Below are positions 14,364 through 20,728 of a stretch of 20,728 nucleotides of DNA, piece after piece (position 1 is the first letter of the stretch; the number at the start of each line of letters is the position of its first letter). The notes beneath the pieces were generated by a model. That model saw nothing but the letters and a program-made list of their open reading frames with translations. It was not told the DNA's origin and made no database searches. A program made the position numbers and the translations under genes. The DNA is from an uncultured Collinsella sp. GTDB lineage: Bacteria > Actinomycetota > Coriobacteriia > Coriobacteriales > Coriobacteriaceae. Location: assembly GCA_900550815.1 (NCBI GenBank), contig URTW01000010.1:1-20728 (forward strand), written 5' to 3'.

Positions 14364-15881
14364 ATGGCGCTCTATCTGGGTATTGATATTGGGACAAGCG
14401 CCTCTAAAGGCGTTTTAATCGATGATCGATGCAACATCGTTTGCCAAGCCTCTTGTGGACACGAGACGGACAACCCGTGTGATGGATGGTACCAGCATGA
14501 TGCGGAGGCAGTTTGGTGGGGCGATTTTTGCCGCTTGTCGCGCGAGCTGGTGGCGCGATCGGGGGTTAACGCGGCGCAGATCGGATGCGTGGGCCTTTCC
14601 GCATTGGGTTGCGACTGTGTGCCGGTCGATACCGAGTGCAATGCGCTGGCGCCCGCGATTTTGTATGGAGTCGATGCACGTTCGAAGCCGCAGATTGACG
14701 AGCTTCTTTCCGAATATGGGTCAGACCGCGCACGCGAGCTTTTCGGGCACGATCCCTGTTCGTCAGATATTGCTCCCAAGATCTTGTGGTTTAAGGAGAA
14801 TATGCCCGAGGTGCACGAACGTGCCGCGAAGTTCCTGACGGCGTCGTCGTTTCTATGCGCAAAGTTGACGGGGCGTTTTACGGTGGACCGTTATTTGGCG
14901 GAGGATTTTCTTCCCCTATACGACCGCTTCACTTGGAAGGTTGATGCTCGGGAATGTGCTCGTTTCTGCCGGCCTGACCAGATGGCGGAGGTAATGTCGG
15001 CTACTGATATTGCCGGGGTGATTATGCAGCGTGCGGCAGAGGCGACGGGGCTCGCGGCAGGGACACCTGTCTTAGTGGGATCGGGCGATTCTGGTGCCGA
15101 GGCCATTTCGACGGGTGTATTCCGTCCTGGCGATATGATGGTTCAGTTGGGGAGTACGGCGTATTTCATCTACCTAGCTGATCATATGATCGATGATGCC
15201 CGCCTGTGGCCAGGGACGTTTATCATTCCCGGAACTTACGGGATCTGCGCGGGGACCATTACGGCGGGCGCACTCACATCGTGGCTGCGCCAAGAGCTGT
15301 ATCGCGACGCCGTAGAGGCCGAGGGCCACGGTGGTCCCGCTGCCTATTCGGTTATGGCGCATGATGCCGCCGATGTGGCGCCGGGTGCCGATGGGCTCCT
15401 GTGTCTGCCGTACTTTGCGGGGGAGCGTACTCCGCTCAACGATCCCGAGGCGCGTGGCGTCTTCTTTGGCCTGACCGGAAGGCATACGCGAGCCCATATG
15501 GTTCGCGCCGCCTTGGAAGGCGTCGCGTATACCGTTGCATCCCATGTCGACATTATCGAGCGAGAGCATGGTCTGCCAATTGGGCGCATTATGCTTGTCG
15601 GAGGTGGAACCAAGAATCCAGTTTGGATGCAAGCTATCGCCGACGTATGCGGGCGCGAGGTCTCGGTTGCCAAGGTTACGGTGGGTGCATGCTTCGGTGA
15701 TGCCATCATGGCAGCTCTCGCAGGTGGCGCCTATGCATCATGGGATGAACTTGCCCGAGTCCTTGGCGTTGCGCAAACAATCGAGCCCGATATGACTGCC
15801 CACGAGTTATATGCGTCGCGCCGTCATATCTTCGACGAATTGTATGCACGCAACCGTGATCTCATGCACGAATTGGTGTAA
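14364..15881 (+). CDS. FGGY-family carbohydrate kinase
   Basis: 505-aa kinase of the FGGY family (xylulokinase, gluconokinase, glycerol kinase and relatives), full length. Motifs are the phosphate-binding GIDIGTSASKG (6-16), the catalytic-Asp segment VGSGDSGAEA, GERTPLNDPEARGVFFGL, and the second FGGY signature MLVGGGTKNPVWMQAIADV. It would phosphorylate a pentulose, hexulose, polyol or aldonate; the sequence does not settle which. GAGGGGAG, overlapping the previous stop, lies about 9 nt before the ATG. It is the last gene of the cluster and is followed by a terminator. With the two PfkB kinases, the cluster encodes three sugar kinases, more than one linear pathway for an Amadori compound would need. 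Confidence 0.85.
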   Translation: MALYLGIDIGTSASKGVLIDDRCNIVCQASCGHETDNPCDGWYQHDAEAVWWGDFCRLSRELVARSGVNAAQIGCVGLSALGCDCVPVDTECNALAPAILYGVDARSKPQIDELLSEYGSDRARELFGHDPCSSDIAPKILWFKENMPEVHERAAKFLTASSFLCAKLTGRFTVDRYLAEDFLPLYDRFTWKVDARECARFCRPDQMAEVMSATDIAGVIMQRAAEATGLAAGTPVLVGSGDSGAEAISTGVFRPGDMMVQLGSTAYFIYLADHMIDDARLWPGTFIIPGTYGICAGTITAGALTSWLRQELYRDAVEAEGHGGPAAYSVMAHDAADVAPGADGLLCLPYFAGERTPLNDPEARGVFFGLTGRHTRAHMVRAALEGVAYTVASHVDIIEREHGLPIGRIMLVGGGTKNPVWMQAIADVCGREVSVAKVTVGACFGDAIMAALAGGAYASWDELARVLGVAQTIEPDMTAHELYASRRHIFDELYARNRDLMHELV

Positions 15882-15903
15882 TGCTGCCGAACTGTACTGC
15901 CTA

Positions 15904-15948
15904 CCAATAGGGACTGCGTTGTGCGATTCGCATGTCCCTTGGCATTTT
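15904..15948 (+). terminator. terminator of the catabolic cluster
   Basis: CCA, AGGGAC and TGCG on the left pair with CGCA, GTCCCT and TGG on the right, with two small bulges and a 10-nt loop, followed by CATTTT. It begins 22 nt after the FGGY kinase stop, in the convergent gap with tatD. Confidence 0.55.
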
Positions 15949-15960
15949 AGCCCACAGGGG

Positions 15961-16743
15961 TTAGCGAAGGTCAAAAACAGCGTGCGCATTTGCTAAAACT
16001 GCCGACTCGATGCGCTTTGCGTCACAGTTTTTGAGTGAGGCAATGCGCATCGAGGTCCTTGTGAGCGATCTGATGAGCGACTGTGCGCTTGTTTCTGTGT
16101 TTGGTTCGGCTGGTGCATCGGTCTCGAGCAGTAAACGATCGAGTGGAATCTGTCGTGCGTATTCGCGACCGCGCTTGGTCGCGAGCATGCGTTCGTTGAC
16201 GGAAAAATAACAGCCCGCATTACGCGCGCGGGCGAGTTCGTCCGAAGTGCCGCTAAACCAGTGGAAGATGATAGCGGGGGAGTCGGGGTTTGGGATGAGT
16301 AGTCCATGCGATTCGAGGATATCCAGTACGGTTCCTGCCGAACGAACGGCGTGAATTGATATCACGCGCTCGGCAAGAGGATGCTGCACGAGCGTATCGC
16401 AGAGCCGGTCAAATGCCTGTATTTGTAGCGGCTCACTTCCGGCAAAACGCGTGGAAAAGTCGAGCCCGACCTCGCCGATGTAGCGCGCTTGGGCAGCAAC
16501 TTCGCAAAGCAGATTGACTTCGGCAGGACCGCAGCGGCCGTCGGCGAGCCACCAGGGGTGAAGCCCAATGCCGGCGATGATGCCTGGTTGGCGACGGACG
16601 CGCTCGTTTGCGGCCGAAAAGTCGCGTGGATCGACGCCGCAATCAAATAGACCCAAGCCCAGCGCCGTTGCCTCATCGGCAACGGCGTCCGGGTGAGCCA
16701 TTAAATCAAGATGGCAGTGTGCATCAAATAACCGGGGCTCCAT
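15961..16743 (-). CDS. tatD: TatD-family metal-dependent DNase
   Basis: 260-aa cytoplasmic hydrolase of the TatD family, normal length. Metal ligands are visible: D7, H9 and H11 in FDAHCHLD, E91 in GEVGLDF, H131 in ISIHAVRS, H161 in IIFHWFSG and D209 in LLETDAP. TatD proteins are Mg-dependent 3'-5' exonucleases with roles in DNA repair and turnover. HWFSG where many members have HCFSG or HGFSG is a mild variation. The ATG at 16743 follows GGAGAG by about 8 nt. The gene lies 14 nt after the end of the full-length tcdA frame, so the two probably form an operon. It has no obvious link to the catabolic cluster, with which it converges. Confidence 0.88.
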   Translation of the reverse strand: MEPRLFDAHCHLDLMAHPDAVADEATALGLGLFDCGVDPRDFSAANERVRRQPGIIAGIGLHPWWLADGRCGPAEVNLLCEVAAQARYIGEVGLDFSTRFAGSEPLQIQAFDRLCDTLVQHPLAERVISIHAVRSAGTVLDILESHGLLIPNPDSPAIIFHWFSGTSDELARARNAGCYFSVNERMLATKRGREYARQIPLDRLLLETDAPAEPNTETSAQSLIRSLTRTSMRIASLKNCDAKRIESAVLANAHAVFDLR

Positions 16744-16757
16744 CTCGGCGCTCTCCG

Positions 16758-17555
16758 CTAGTCTAGGCGCTGACCATCGGCGCGCACGCGCGCGGGGCCG
16801 CGCCCACTGATCTGGCGGATAACCTCGCCGGCAATCATCTGACCCATGATGGGCGGCATAAAGCTGGCGGTTCCCAGCTCGGTACGCTCGTGGATATTGG
16901 AAGGGTCGCGGGGCTGTGTCTTAACCGATTCCTCACAGCTAAACAGTACATGCAGGCTCTTGATTCCGCGTTTCTAGCATTCTTTGCGAATAATGCGGCT
17001 CATGGGGTCACGTACCGTATCGAAGATGTCGACAAAGCGGAGGCACTCGGGATGGAGCTTGTTGGCCCCGCCCATGGAACTAACCAAACGAATGTCGTGG
17101 TCTTGAGCATATTTGGCAATGGTGAGCTTGGCCGAGATGGTGTCGATGGCGTCGACGACGTAGTCGATCTTGCCCTCCGTCTGCTCCAAAACGCTCGCGA
17201 AGAAATCATCGATGTTGTCGCTCAGCAGGTATTCGGTACGTTTGATGACGGTGGCGGCAGGATTGATATCGTGGATCATGGCTTCCATCACGTCAACCTT
17301 GCGCTTGCCGATGGTGCTGTGAAAGGCGATGGCCTGGCGATTGATATTGCTGGGCGCGACGATGTCCTTGTCCAGAATGACGAAATGACCAATGCCGCCG
17401 CGGGCGAGTGCCTCGCAGCAGTTGGAGCCCACGCCTCCGCAGCCGAGCACCAGCACCGTAGCATCGGCGAGCTTATCGAGTGCCTTGCGGCCCATGATGA
17501 TCTCGAGCTTGGTGTCGCGTGTCTCGTTGGGAGTTGCGGCTGTGGTTTCAGTCAT
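16758..17555 (-). pseudogene. tcdA: TcdA/ThiF-type E1-like enzyme interrupted by an in-frame TAG
   Basis: E1-like adenylating protein related to TcdA (CsdL), which dehydrates N6-threonylcarbamoyladenosine in tRNA to the cyclic form ct6A. The N-terminal 193 residues are intact: the nucleotide loop LGCGGVGSN (37-45), VILDKDIVAPSNINRQ (59-74, with the family Arg and Gln), DYVVDAIDT and SSMGGANKLHPE. The complement of 16974-16976 is TAG. The same frame then continues for 71 residues with clear family sequence (SLHVLFSCEESV, GTASFMPPIMGQMIAGEVI) to a normal TAG at 16758. The full frame is 265 codons, the usual length. The truncated protein would lack the conserved C-terminal part. The start is the ATG at 17555, 6 nt after GGAGG; the ATG at 17561 sits too close to it. 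Readthrough, a real mutation or a sequence error are all possible. Confidence 0.8.
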
Positions 17556-17599
17556 AGACATCCTCCGATGGGGAAGTGAATCGTGTTCTAGCTATCGCC

Positions 17600-17605
17600 A
17601 TTATA
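17600..17605 (-). promoter_or_regulatory. -10 element candidate for tcdA-tatD
   Basis: The complement reads TATAAT, a perfect -10 hexamer about 45 nt upstream of the tcdA start. No good -35 element is visible at 16-18 nt, so only the -10 is called. Confidence 0.35.
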
Positions 17606-17671
17606 GGTAATCGCCCATAGGCTGCGATGGCGTTTGCTTTGATGTGGTTTGAAGCATTGCGGTTAGATAGT

Positions 17672-17700
17672 TAGACAAACATCTAAATATCGAGTATAGT
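17672..17700 (+). promoter_or_regulatory. promoter and operator of the arsR-sdpI pair
   Basis: TAGACA (17672-17677) and TATAGT (17695-17700) are spaced 17 nt, near consensus. The inverted repeat TTAGA (17671-17675) and TCTAA (17682-17686) overlaps the -35 element and spacer, a fitting site for autorepression by the ArsR-type protein (inference). Confidence 0.55.
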
Positions 17701-17734
17701 GTGCACGTCATGAGAGATGATGAGAGGAGGTCTT

Positions 17735-18013
17735 ATGCCGGGAGAGGGTTTTAAGGCGCTGGCCGATCCTACACGGCGTCACATTTTGGAACTGCTGCGC
17801 GAGGGCAATCGCACGGCCGGGGAGCTTGCCGAGCATTTTGACATCAGCAAGCCGTCGTTGAGCCATCACTTGGCGACGCTCAAAAACGCCGGGTTGGTGA
17901 CCGACGAACGTCATGGCCAAAACATCGTTTACAGCTTAAACACCACCGTCATGCAGGACTTGATCGGTTGGTTTATGGGCTTTACAAACACGGAAGGTGA
18001 TAAGGATGAATAA
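17735..18013 (+). CDS. sdpR: ArsR-family repressor, SdpR-like
   Basis: 92-aa winged-helix repressor. Residues 3-75 hold the ArsR fold: FKALADPTRRHILELLREG, TAGELAEHFDISKPSLSHHLATLKNAGLV as the recognition region, and the wing ERHGQNIVYSLN. There is no CxC metal motif, so it is not a classical arsenic or metal sensor. The C-terminal VMQDLIGWFMGF and the neighbour fit SdpR, the autorepressor that B. subtilis encodes with SdpI. The start at 17735 follows GAGGAGG by 4 nt; the upstream ATG at 17717 lies before that site. Its last codons overlap the sdpI start by 8 nt, implying coupled translation. Confidence 0.85.
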   Translation: MPGEGFKALADPTRRHILELLREGNRTAGELAEHFDISKPSLSHHLATLKNAGLVTDERHGQNIVYSLNTTVMQDLIGWFMGFTNTEGDKDE

Positions 18014-18710
18014 CGAAAACAAGGGCATTCACCCCACGGGGGTATCGTCGCGCGTGTGGATTGCGCTGGTCGCTCTGTGCGGCGCCAATGTCGCAGCGCA
18101 CCTCATGGTGATGCCGAGCTTGCCGACGCAGATTCCCACGCACTGGGGAGCGAACGGCGCCGTCGACGGTTGGGGTCCTAGCTGGATGGCCTCCGCGCTC
18201 GGCGTGCTGCCTCTGGCACTTCTCGCAATGTTCTGCGTGGTGCCGCGCATCGATCCCAAAGGTGAGGCATATCGAACCTCGGGCAAGTTCTACCAGGGCT
18301 TCGTAATCGCCTTCACCTTGTTCATGTGCGCCATAAGCTGGCTGGGAGAGCTTACGGTCTGGGGCGTGGTGCCGGCGGTCGGTTCGGTTAACGTGCTGAT
18401 TTCCGGTGTTGTCGGTTTGCTGTTCATCGGCGTAGGCAACTACTTGCCGCGTGTGAAGCAGAACTATACGCTCGGTATCAAGACACCTTGGGCGATTGCC
18501 GATCCCGAGACCTGGCGCCGTACGCAGCGTTTTGGCGGCGCCTGCTTTATGGTGCTGGGTATTGGCCTGATTGTGATGGGCGTGGCAGGTGCGGTGCTTT
18601 CGAGTGAAGTCGTCGCCGCGGTGATTGCGGTTCTGGCGTTTGGTTCGGTCGGAGCCGTCTACGTCTACTCGTATCTGCTATGGCGCAAATCGCGGCGAGC
18701 CGCTCGTTAA
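18006..18710 (+). CDS. sdpI: SdpI-family membrane protein
   Basis: 234-aa integral membrane protein with about six transmembrane segments. The first half is a DUF1648-type domain with the signature IPTHWGANGAVDGWGP (about residues 39-54). The second half is the SdpI/YhfL domain with NYLPRVKQNYTLGIKTPWAI and DPETWRRTQRFGG. In B. subtilis, SdpI gives immunity to the SdpC toxin and signals by sequestering SdpR at the membrane. No SdpC-like toxin gene lies in the window, so here the pair may respond to foreign toxins or membrane stress. The ATG at 18006 lies inside the end of the arsR gene, with GGAAGG about 9 nt upstream. Confidence 0.87.
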   Translation: MNNENKGIHPTGVSSRVWIALVALCGANVAAHLMVMPSLPTQIPTHWGANGAVDGWGPSWMASALGVLPLALLAMFCVVPRIDPKGEAYRTSGKFYQGFVIAFTLFMCAISWLGELTVWGVVPAVGSVNVLISGVVGLLFIGVGNYLPRVKQNYTLGIKTPWAIADPETWRRTQRFGGACFMVLGIGLIVMGVAGAVLSSEVVAAVIAVLAFGSVGAVYVYSYLLWRKSRRAAR

Positions 18711-18783
18711 GGTTGCGGAAAACTAGCGTACGCAGTTCATAGTATGTTCCGGGGGACTTTTCCCAGGTAGTATTAGGGGGTGT

Positions 18784-18806
18784 GGGCAACCATGCCCCTT
18801 TTTATT
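18784..18806 (+). terminator. terminator after sdpI
   Basis: GGGCA (18784-18788), loop ACCA, TGCCC (18793-18797), then C and TTTTTATT. The stem is short but stable and the T run is good. It lies 73 nt after sdpI and 81 nt before ettA, so it could also act as an attenuator if an ettA promoter lies upstream of it. Confidence 0.6.
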
Positions 18807-18821
18807 AGAACGCGCGGACTG

Positions 18822-18849
18822 CCTCTCCGCTTTTTCCAAAACGGAGAGG
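18822..18849. promoter_or_regulatory. hairpin in the ettA leader
   Basis: CCTCTCCG pairs with CGGAGAGG (8 bp), and inner TTTT/AAAA can add four more pairs around TCC with one bulged C. It ends 24 nt before the ettA ribosome binding site. No T run follows, so it is a leader structure or tail-less terminator of unknown role. Confidence 0.35.
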
Positions 18850-18887
18850 GGGAGAAGATTTCCGCAGCTAGATAAGGAGAAATGACT

Positions 18888-20567
18888 GTGGCGGAGTTCA
18901 TTTATCAGATGTATCAGGCTCGTAAGGCCCATGGCGACAAGGTAATCCTTGACGATGTGACCCTGAGCTTCTACCCCGGTGCCAAGATCGGCGTCGTGGG
19001 CCCCAACGGTATGGGCAAGTCGACCCTGCTCAAGATCATGGCCGGCATCGAGGAGGTCTCCAACGGCGATGCCAGGCTTACCCCCGGCTACACCGTGGGC
19101 ATCCTGCAGCAGGAGCCGCCGCTCGACGACGACAAGACCGTCATCGAGAACGTGCGCATGGCATTTGGCGACATGATCGCCAAGGTTGATCGCTTCAATA
19201 AGATTGGCGAGGAGATGTGCGACCCGGATTGCGACATGGACGCCCTCATGGCCGAGATGGGCAAGCTCCAGGACGAGATCGACGCCGCCGATGGCTGGGA
19301 TATCGATTCCAAGCTCGGCCAGGCCATGGACGCCCTGCAGCTGCCCGATTCCGACATGCCGGTCAACGTGCTTTCCGGCGGCGAGCGCCGTCGCGTGGCC
19401 CTGTGCAAGCTGCTGCTCGAGGCTCCCGACCTGCTGTTGCTCGACGAGCCCACGAACCACCTGGACGCCGAGTCGATCCTGTGGCTCGAGCACTTCCTGC
19501 ATAACTACCAGGGTGCAGTGCTGGCCGTCACGCACGACCGCTACTTTTTGGATATCGTTGCCGAGTGGATCTGCGAGGTCGACCGCGGTCACCTCTATCC
19601 CTACAAGGGCAACTACTCCACGTATCTGGAGACCAAGGCCGCCCGTATCGAGGCGCAAGGCAACCGCGACGCCAAGCTCGCCAAGCGCATGGAGGCCGAG
19701 CTCGAGTGGGTACGCTCCAGCCCTAAGGCCCGTCAGGCCAAGAACAAGGCCCGCCTGGCTCGCTACGAGGAGATGGAGGCCGAGGCCCGTGCAAGCCAGA
19801 AGCTCGACTGGACCGACATCCGCATTCCCGTTGGACCGCGTCTGGGTAACAAGGTGCTCGAAGCCCATCACCTGCATAAGGAATTCGATGGCCGCGTGCT
19901 CATCGATGACCTTTCGTTCACCCTGCCGCGCAACGGCATCGTGGGCGTCATCGGCCCCAACGGTGTCGGTAAGACCACGCTGTTCAAGACGATTGTGGGT
20001 CTGGAGCCGCTGACTTCGGGCGAGCTCGAGGTGGGCGAGACCGTCAAGATTTCCTATGTCGATCAGAACCGATCTGGCATCGACCCCGACAAGAACCTGT
20101 GGGAGGTCGTCTCGGACGGCCTGGACCACATGATGGTCGGCGAGACCGAGGTTCCGAGCCGCGCTTATGTGGCGAGCTTTGGCTTTAAGGGCCAGGACCA
20201 GCAGAAGCGCGCTGGCGTACTCTCCGGTGGCGAGCGCAACCGTCTGAACCTGGCGCTCACGCTCAAGCAGGGCGGCAACCTGCTGCTCCTCGACGAGCCC
20301 ACGAACGCCCTCGACGTCGAGACGCTGTCCTCGCTCGAAGCGGCGCTGCTCGAGTTCCCGGGCTGCTCGGTGGTCATTAGCCACGACCGCATGTTCCTGG
20401 ACCGCGTCGCCACGCACATTCTGGCGTGGGAGGGCACCGACGAGAATCCGGGCAACTGGTATTGGTTCGAGGGCAACTTCGAGGCCTATCAGGCCAACCG
20501 CATCGAGCGCCTGGGCGAGGACGCGGCCAAGCCGCATCGTATTCACCGCAAGCTGACGCGTGACTAA
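18888..20567 (+). CDS. ettA: energy-dependent translational throttle protein EttA (ABC-F)
   Basis: 559-aa soluble ABC-F ATPase with two nucleotide-binding domains and no membrane segments. EttA binds the ribosomal E site and gates the start of elongation according to the ATP/ADP ratio. Domain 1 has Walker A GPNGMGKST (38-46), signature LSGGERRRVAL and Walker B LLLLDEPTNHLD. The linker is rich in charged residues (MEAELEWVRSSPKARQAKNKA). Domain 2 has Walker A GPNGVGKTT (from 356), signature LSGGERNRLNL and LLLLDEPTNALDVETL, the latter typical of EttA. The start is the GTG at 18888: it gives MAEFIYQM, aligning with MAQFVYTM of E. coli EttA, and lies 8 nt after AAGGAG. The ATG at 18882 is only 2 nt from that site. 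Confidence 0.93.
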   Translation: MAEFIYQMYQARKAHGDKVILDDVTLSFYPGAKIGVVGPNGMGKSTLLKIMAGIEEVSNGDARLTPGYTVGILQQEPPLDDDKTVIENVRMAFGDMIAKVDRFNKIGEEMCDPDCDMDALMAEMGKLQDEIDAADGWDIDSKLGQAMDALQLPDSDMPVNVLSGGERRRVALCKLLLEAPDLLLLDEPTNHLDAESILWLEHFLHNYQGAVLAVTHDRYFLDIVAEWICEVDRGHLYPYKGNYSTYLETKAARIEAQGNRDAKLAKRMEAELEWVRSSPKARQAKNKARLARYEEMEAEARASQKLDWTDIRIPVGPRLGNKVLEAHHLHKEFDGRVLIDDLSFTLPRNGIVGVIGPNGVGKTTLFKTIVGLEPLTSGELEVGETVKISYVDQNRSGIDPDKNLWEVVSDGLDHMMVGETEVPSRAYVASFGFKGQDQQKRAGVLSGGERNRLNLALTLKQGGNLLLLDEPTNALDVETLSSLEAALLEFPGCSVVISHDRMFLDRVATHILAWEGTDENPGNWYWFEGNFEAYQANRIERLGEDAAKPHRIHRKLTRD

Positions 20568-20570
20568 TTT

Positions 20571-20597
20571 GTTACGCGGTTTTCCAAACCGCGTAAC
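20571..20597 (+). terminator. perfect 12-bp hairpin after ettA
   Basis: GTTACGCGGTTT and AAACCGCGTAAC pair perfectly around a 3-nt TCC loop, starting 3 nt after the ettA stop codon. No T run follows (TGCTCG), so this is a tail-less terminator candidate. Confidence 0.6.
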
Positions 20598-20649
20598 TGC
20601 TCGACGCTGCAAATGCCCCAGAGCGGCAATCTGACGTTCAATCGTCGCT

Positions 20650-20665
20650 TGCGTACCAAAGTACG
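20650..20665. other. short hairpin in the right-edge non-coding segment
   Basis: GCGTAC and GTACGC are 6-bp arms around CAAA. The surrounding segment 20598-20728 shows no gene I can support and is cut by the window edge. Confidence 0.25.
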
Positions 20666-20728
20666 CGGCGCTCCTCATTCACGTCACCTTGCGCGCACTG
20701 GGACATTTACGCAGACATATGATCAACC

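Noticed and set aside
7060..16976. Pyrrolysine or general amber reassignment
   Set aside because: TAG is a regular stop for many genes here at family-typical lengths, and neither disrupted family is known to use pyrrolysine.
16890..17579. 229-codon plus-strand frame opposite tcdA
   Set aside because: The minus strand encodes unmistakable TcdA motifs over the same bases, so this is a shadow frame.
18723..20678. 651-codon open frame on the minus strand
   Set aside because: It is antisense to ettA, which has all ABC-F motifs. The antisense frame is rich in His, Val, Leu and Gly as expected from complementing GC-rich codons, and it has no family features or ribosome binding site.
1..20728. tRNA genes, CRISPR arrays, insertion sequences, prophage
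   Set aside because: No cloverleaf-like tRNA sequence, regularly spaced repeats, transposase or phage genes were seen when reading the sequence; no dedicated search tool was run.

Overview
The window looks like chromosomal DNA of a gut actinobacterium of the class Coriobacteriia, most likely Collinsella or a close relative. This is inferred from GC-rich coding sequence, strong GGAGG-type ribosome binding sites, frequent TAG stops and the protein families present; no rRNA or other taxonomic marker lies in the window. I found no mobile element, CRISPR array or tRNA.

Layout. (1) 1-1180, minus strand: two unrecognised genes, a 296-aa protein and a 67-aa protein. (2) 1181-1951: the only long gene-free stretch. 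It holds two terminator-like hairpins and two inverted repeats upstream of deoC. (3) 1952-4342, plus: a divergent deoxyribose-phosphate aldolase and two HAD phosphatases. (4) 4493-5236: a GntR/HutC-type regulator with its own promoter. (5) 5455-15881, plus: a long catabolic cluster. Its core is a fructoselysine-type (Amadori product) set: a YfcC-family carrier, an FrlC-like epimerase, an FrlB-like SIS deglycase and an FrlD-like PfkB kinase. Around this core are an amidohydrolase broken by an in-frame TAG, a second diverged PfkB kinase, a second amidohydrolase with altered metal ligands, a YjbQ protein, a BtpA/SgcQ-family protein and an FGGY kinase. A near-consensus promoter and a perfect 23-bp palindrome at 5390-5412 precede the cluster. 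A strong hairpin at 11344-11377 divides it into a proximal (frl-like) and a distal half. (6) 15961-17555, minus: a TatD DNase and a TcdA/ThiF-type E1-like enzyme, the latter also cut by an in-frame TAG. (7) 17735-18710, plus: an ArsR/SdpR-type repressor overlapping an SdpI-type membrane protein. (8) 18888-20567, plus: the ABC-F translation factor EttA, followed by a perfect tail-less hairpin.

How the genes may work together (inference): the GntR regulator probably senses a glycated compound or its phosphate and represses the promoter at 5347-5375. The carrier imports the compound, the kinase phosphorylates it, the SIS enzyme cleaves the sugar phosphate from the amine, and the epimerase feeds in a C3 epimer. 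The amidohydrolases, BtpA and YjbQ proteins and the extra kinases suggest either a broader or chemically different substrate from plain fructoselysine, or a second linked pathway. This cluster is the best candidate for an undescribed system. The two in-frame amber codons inside otherwise intact reading frames are the other notable feature.
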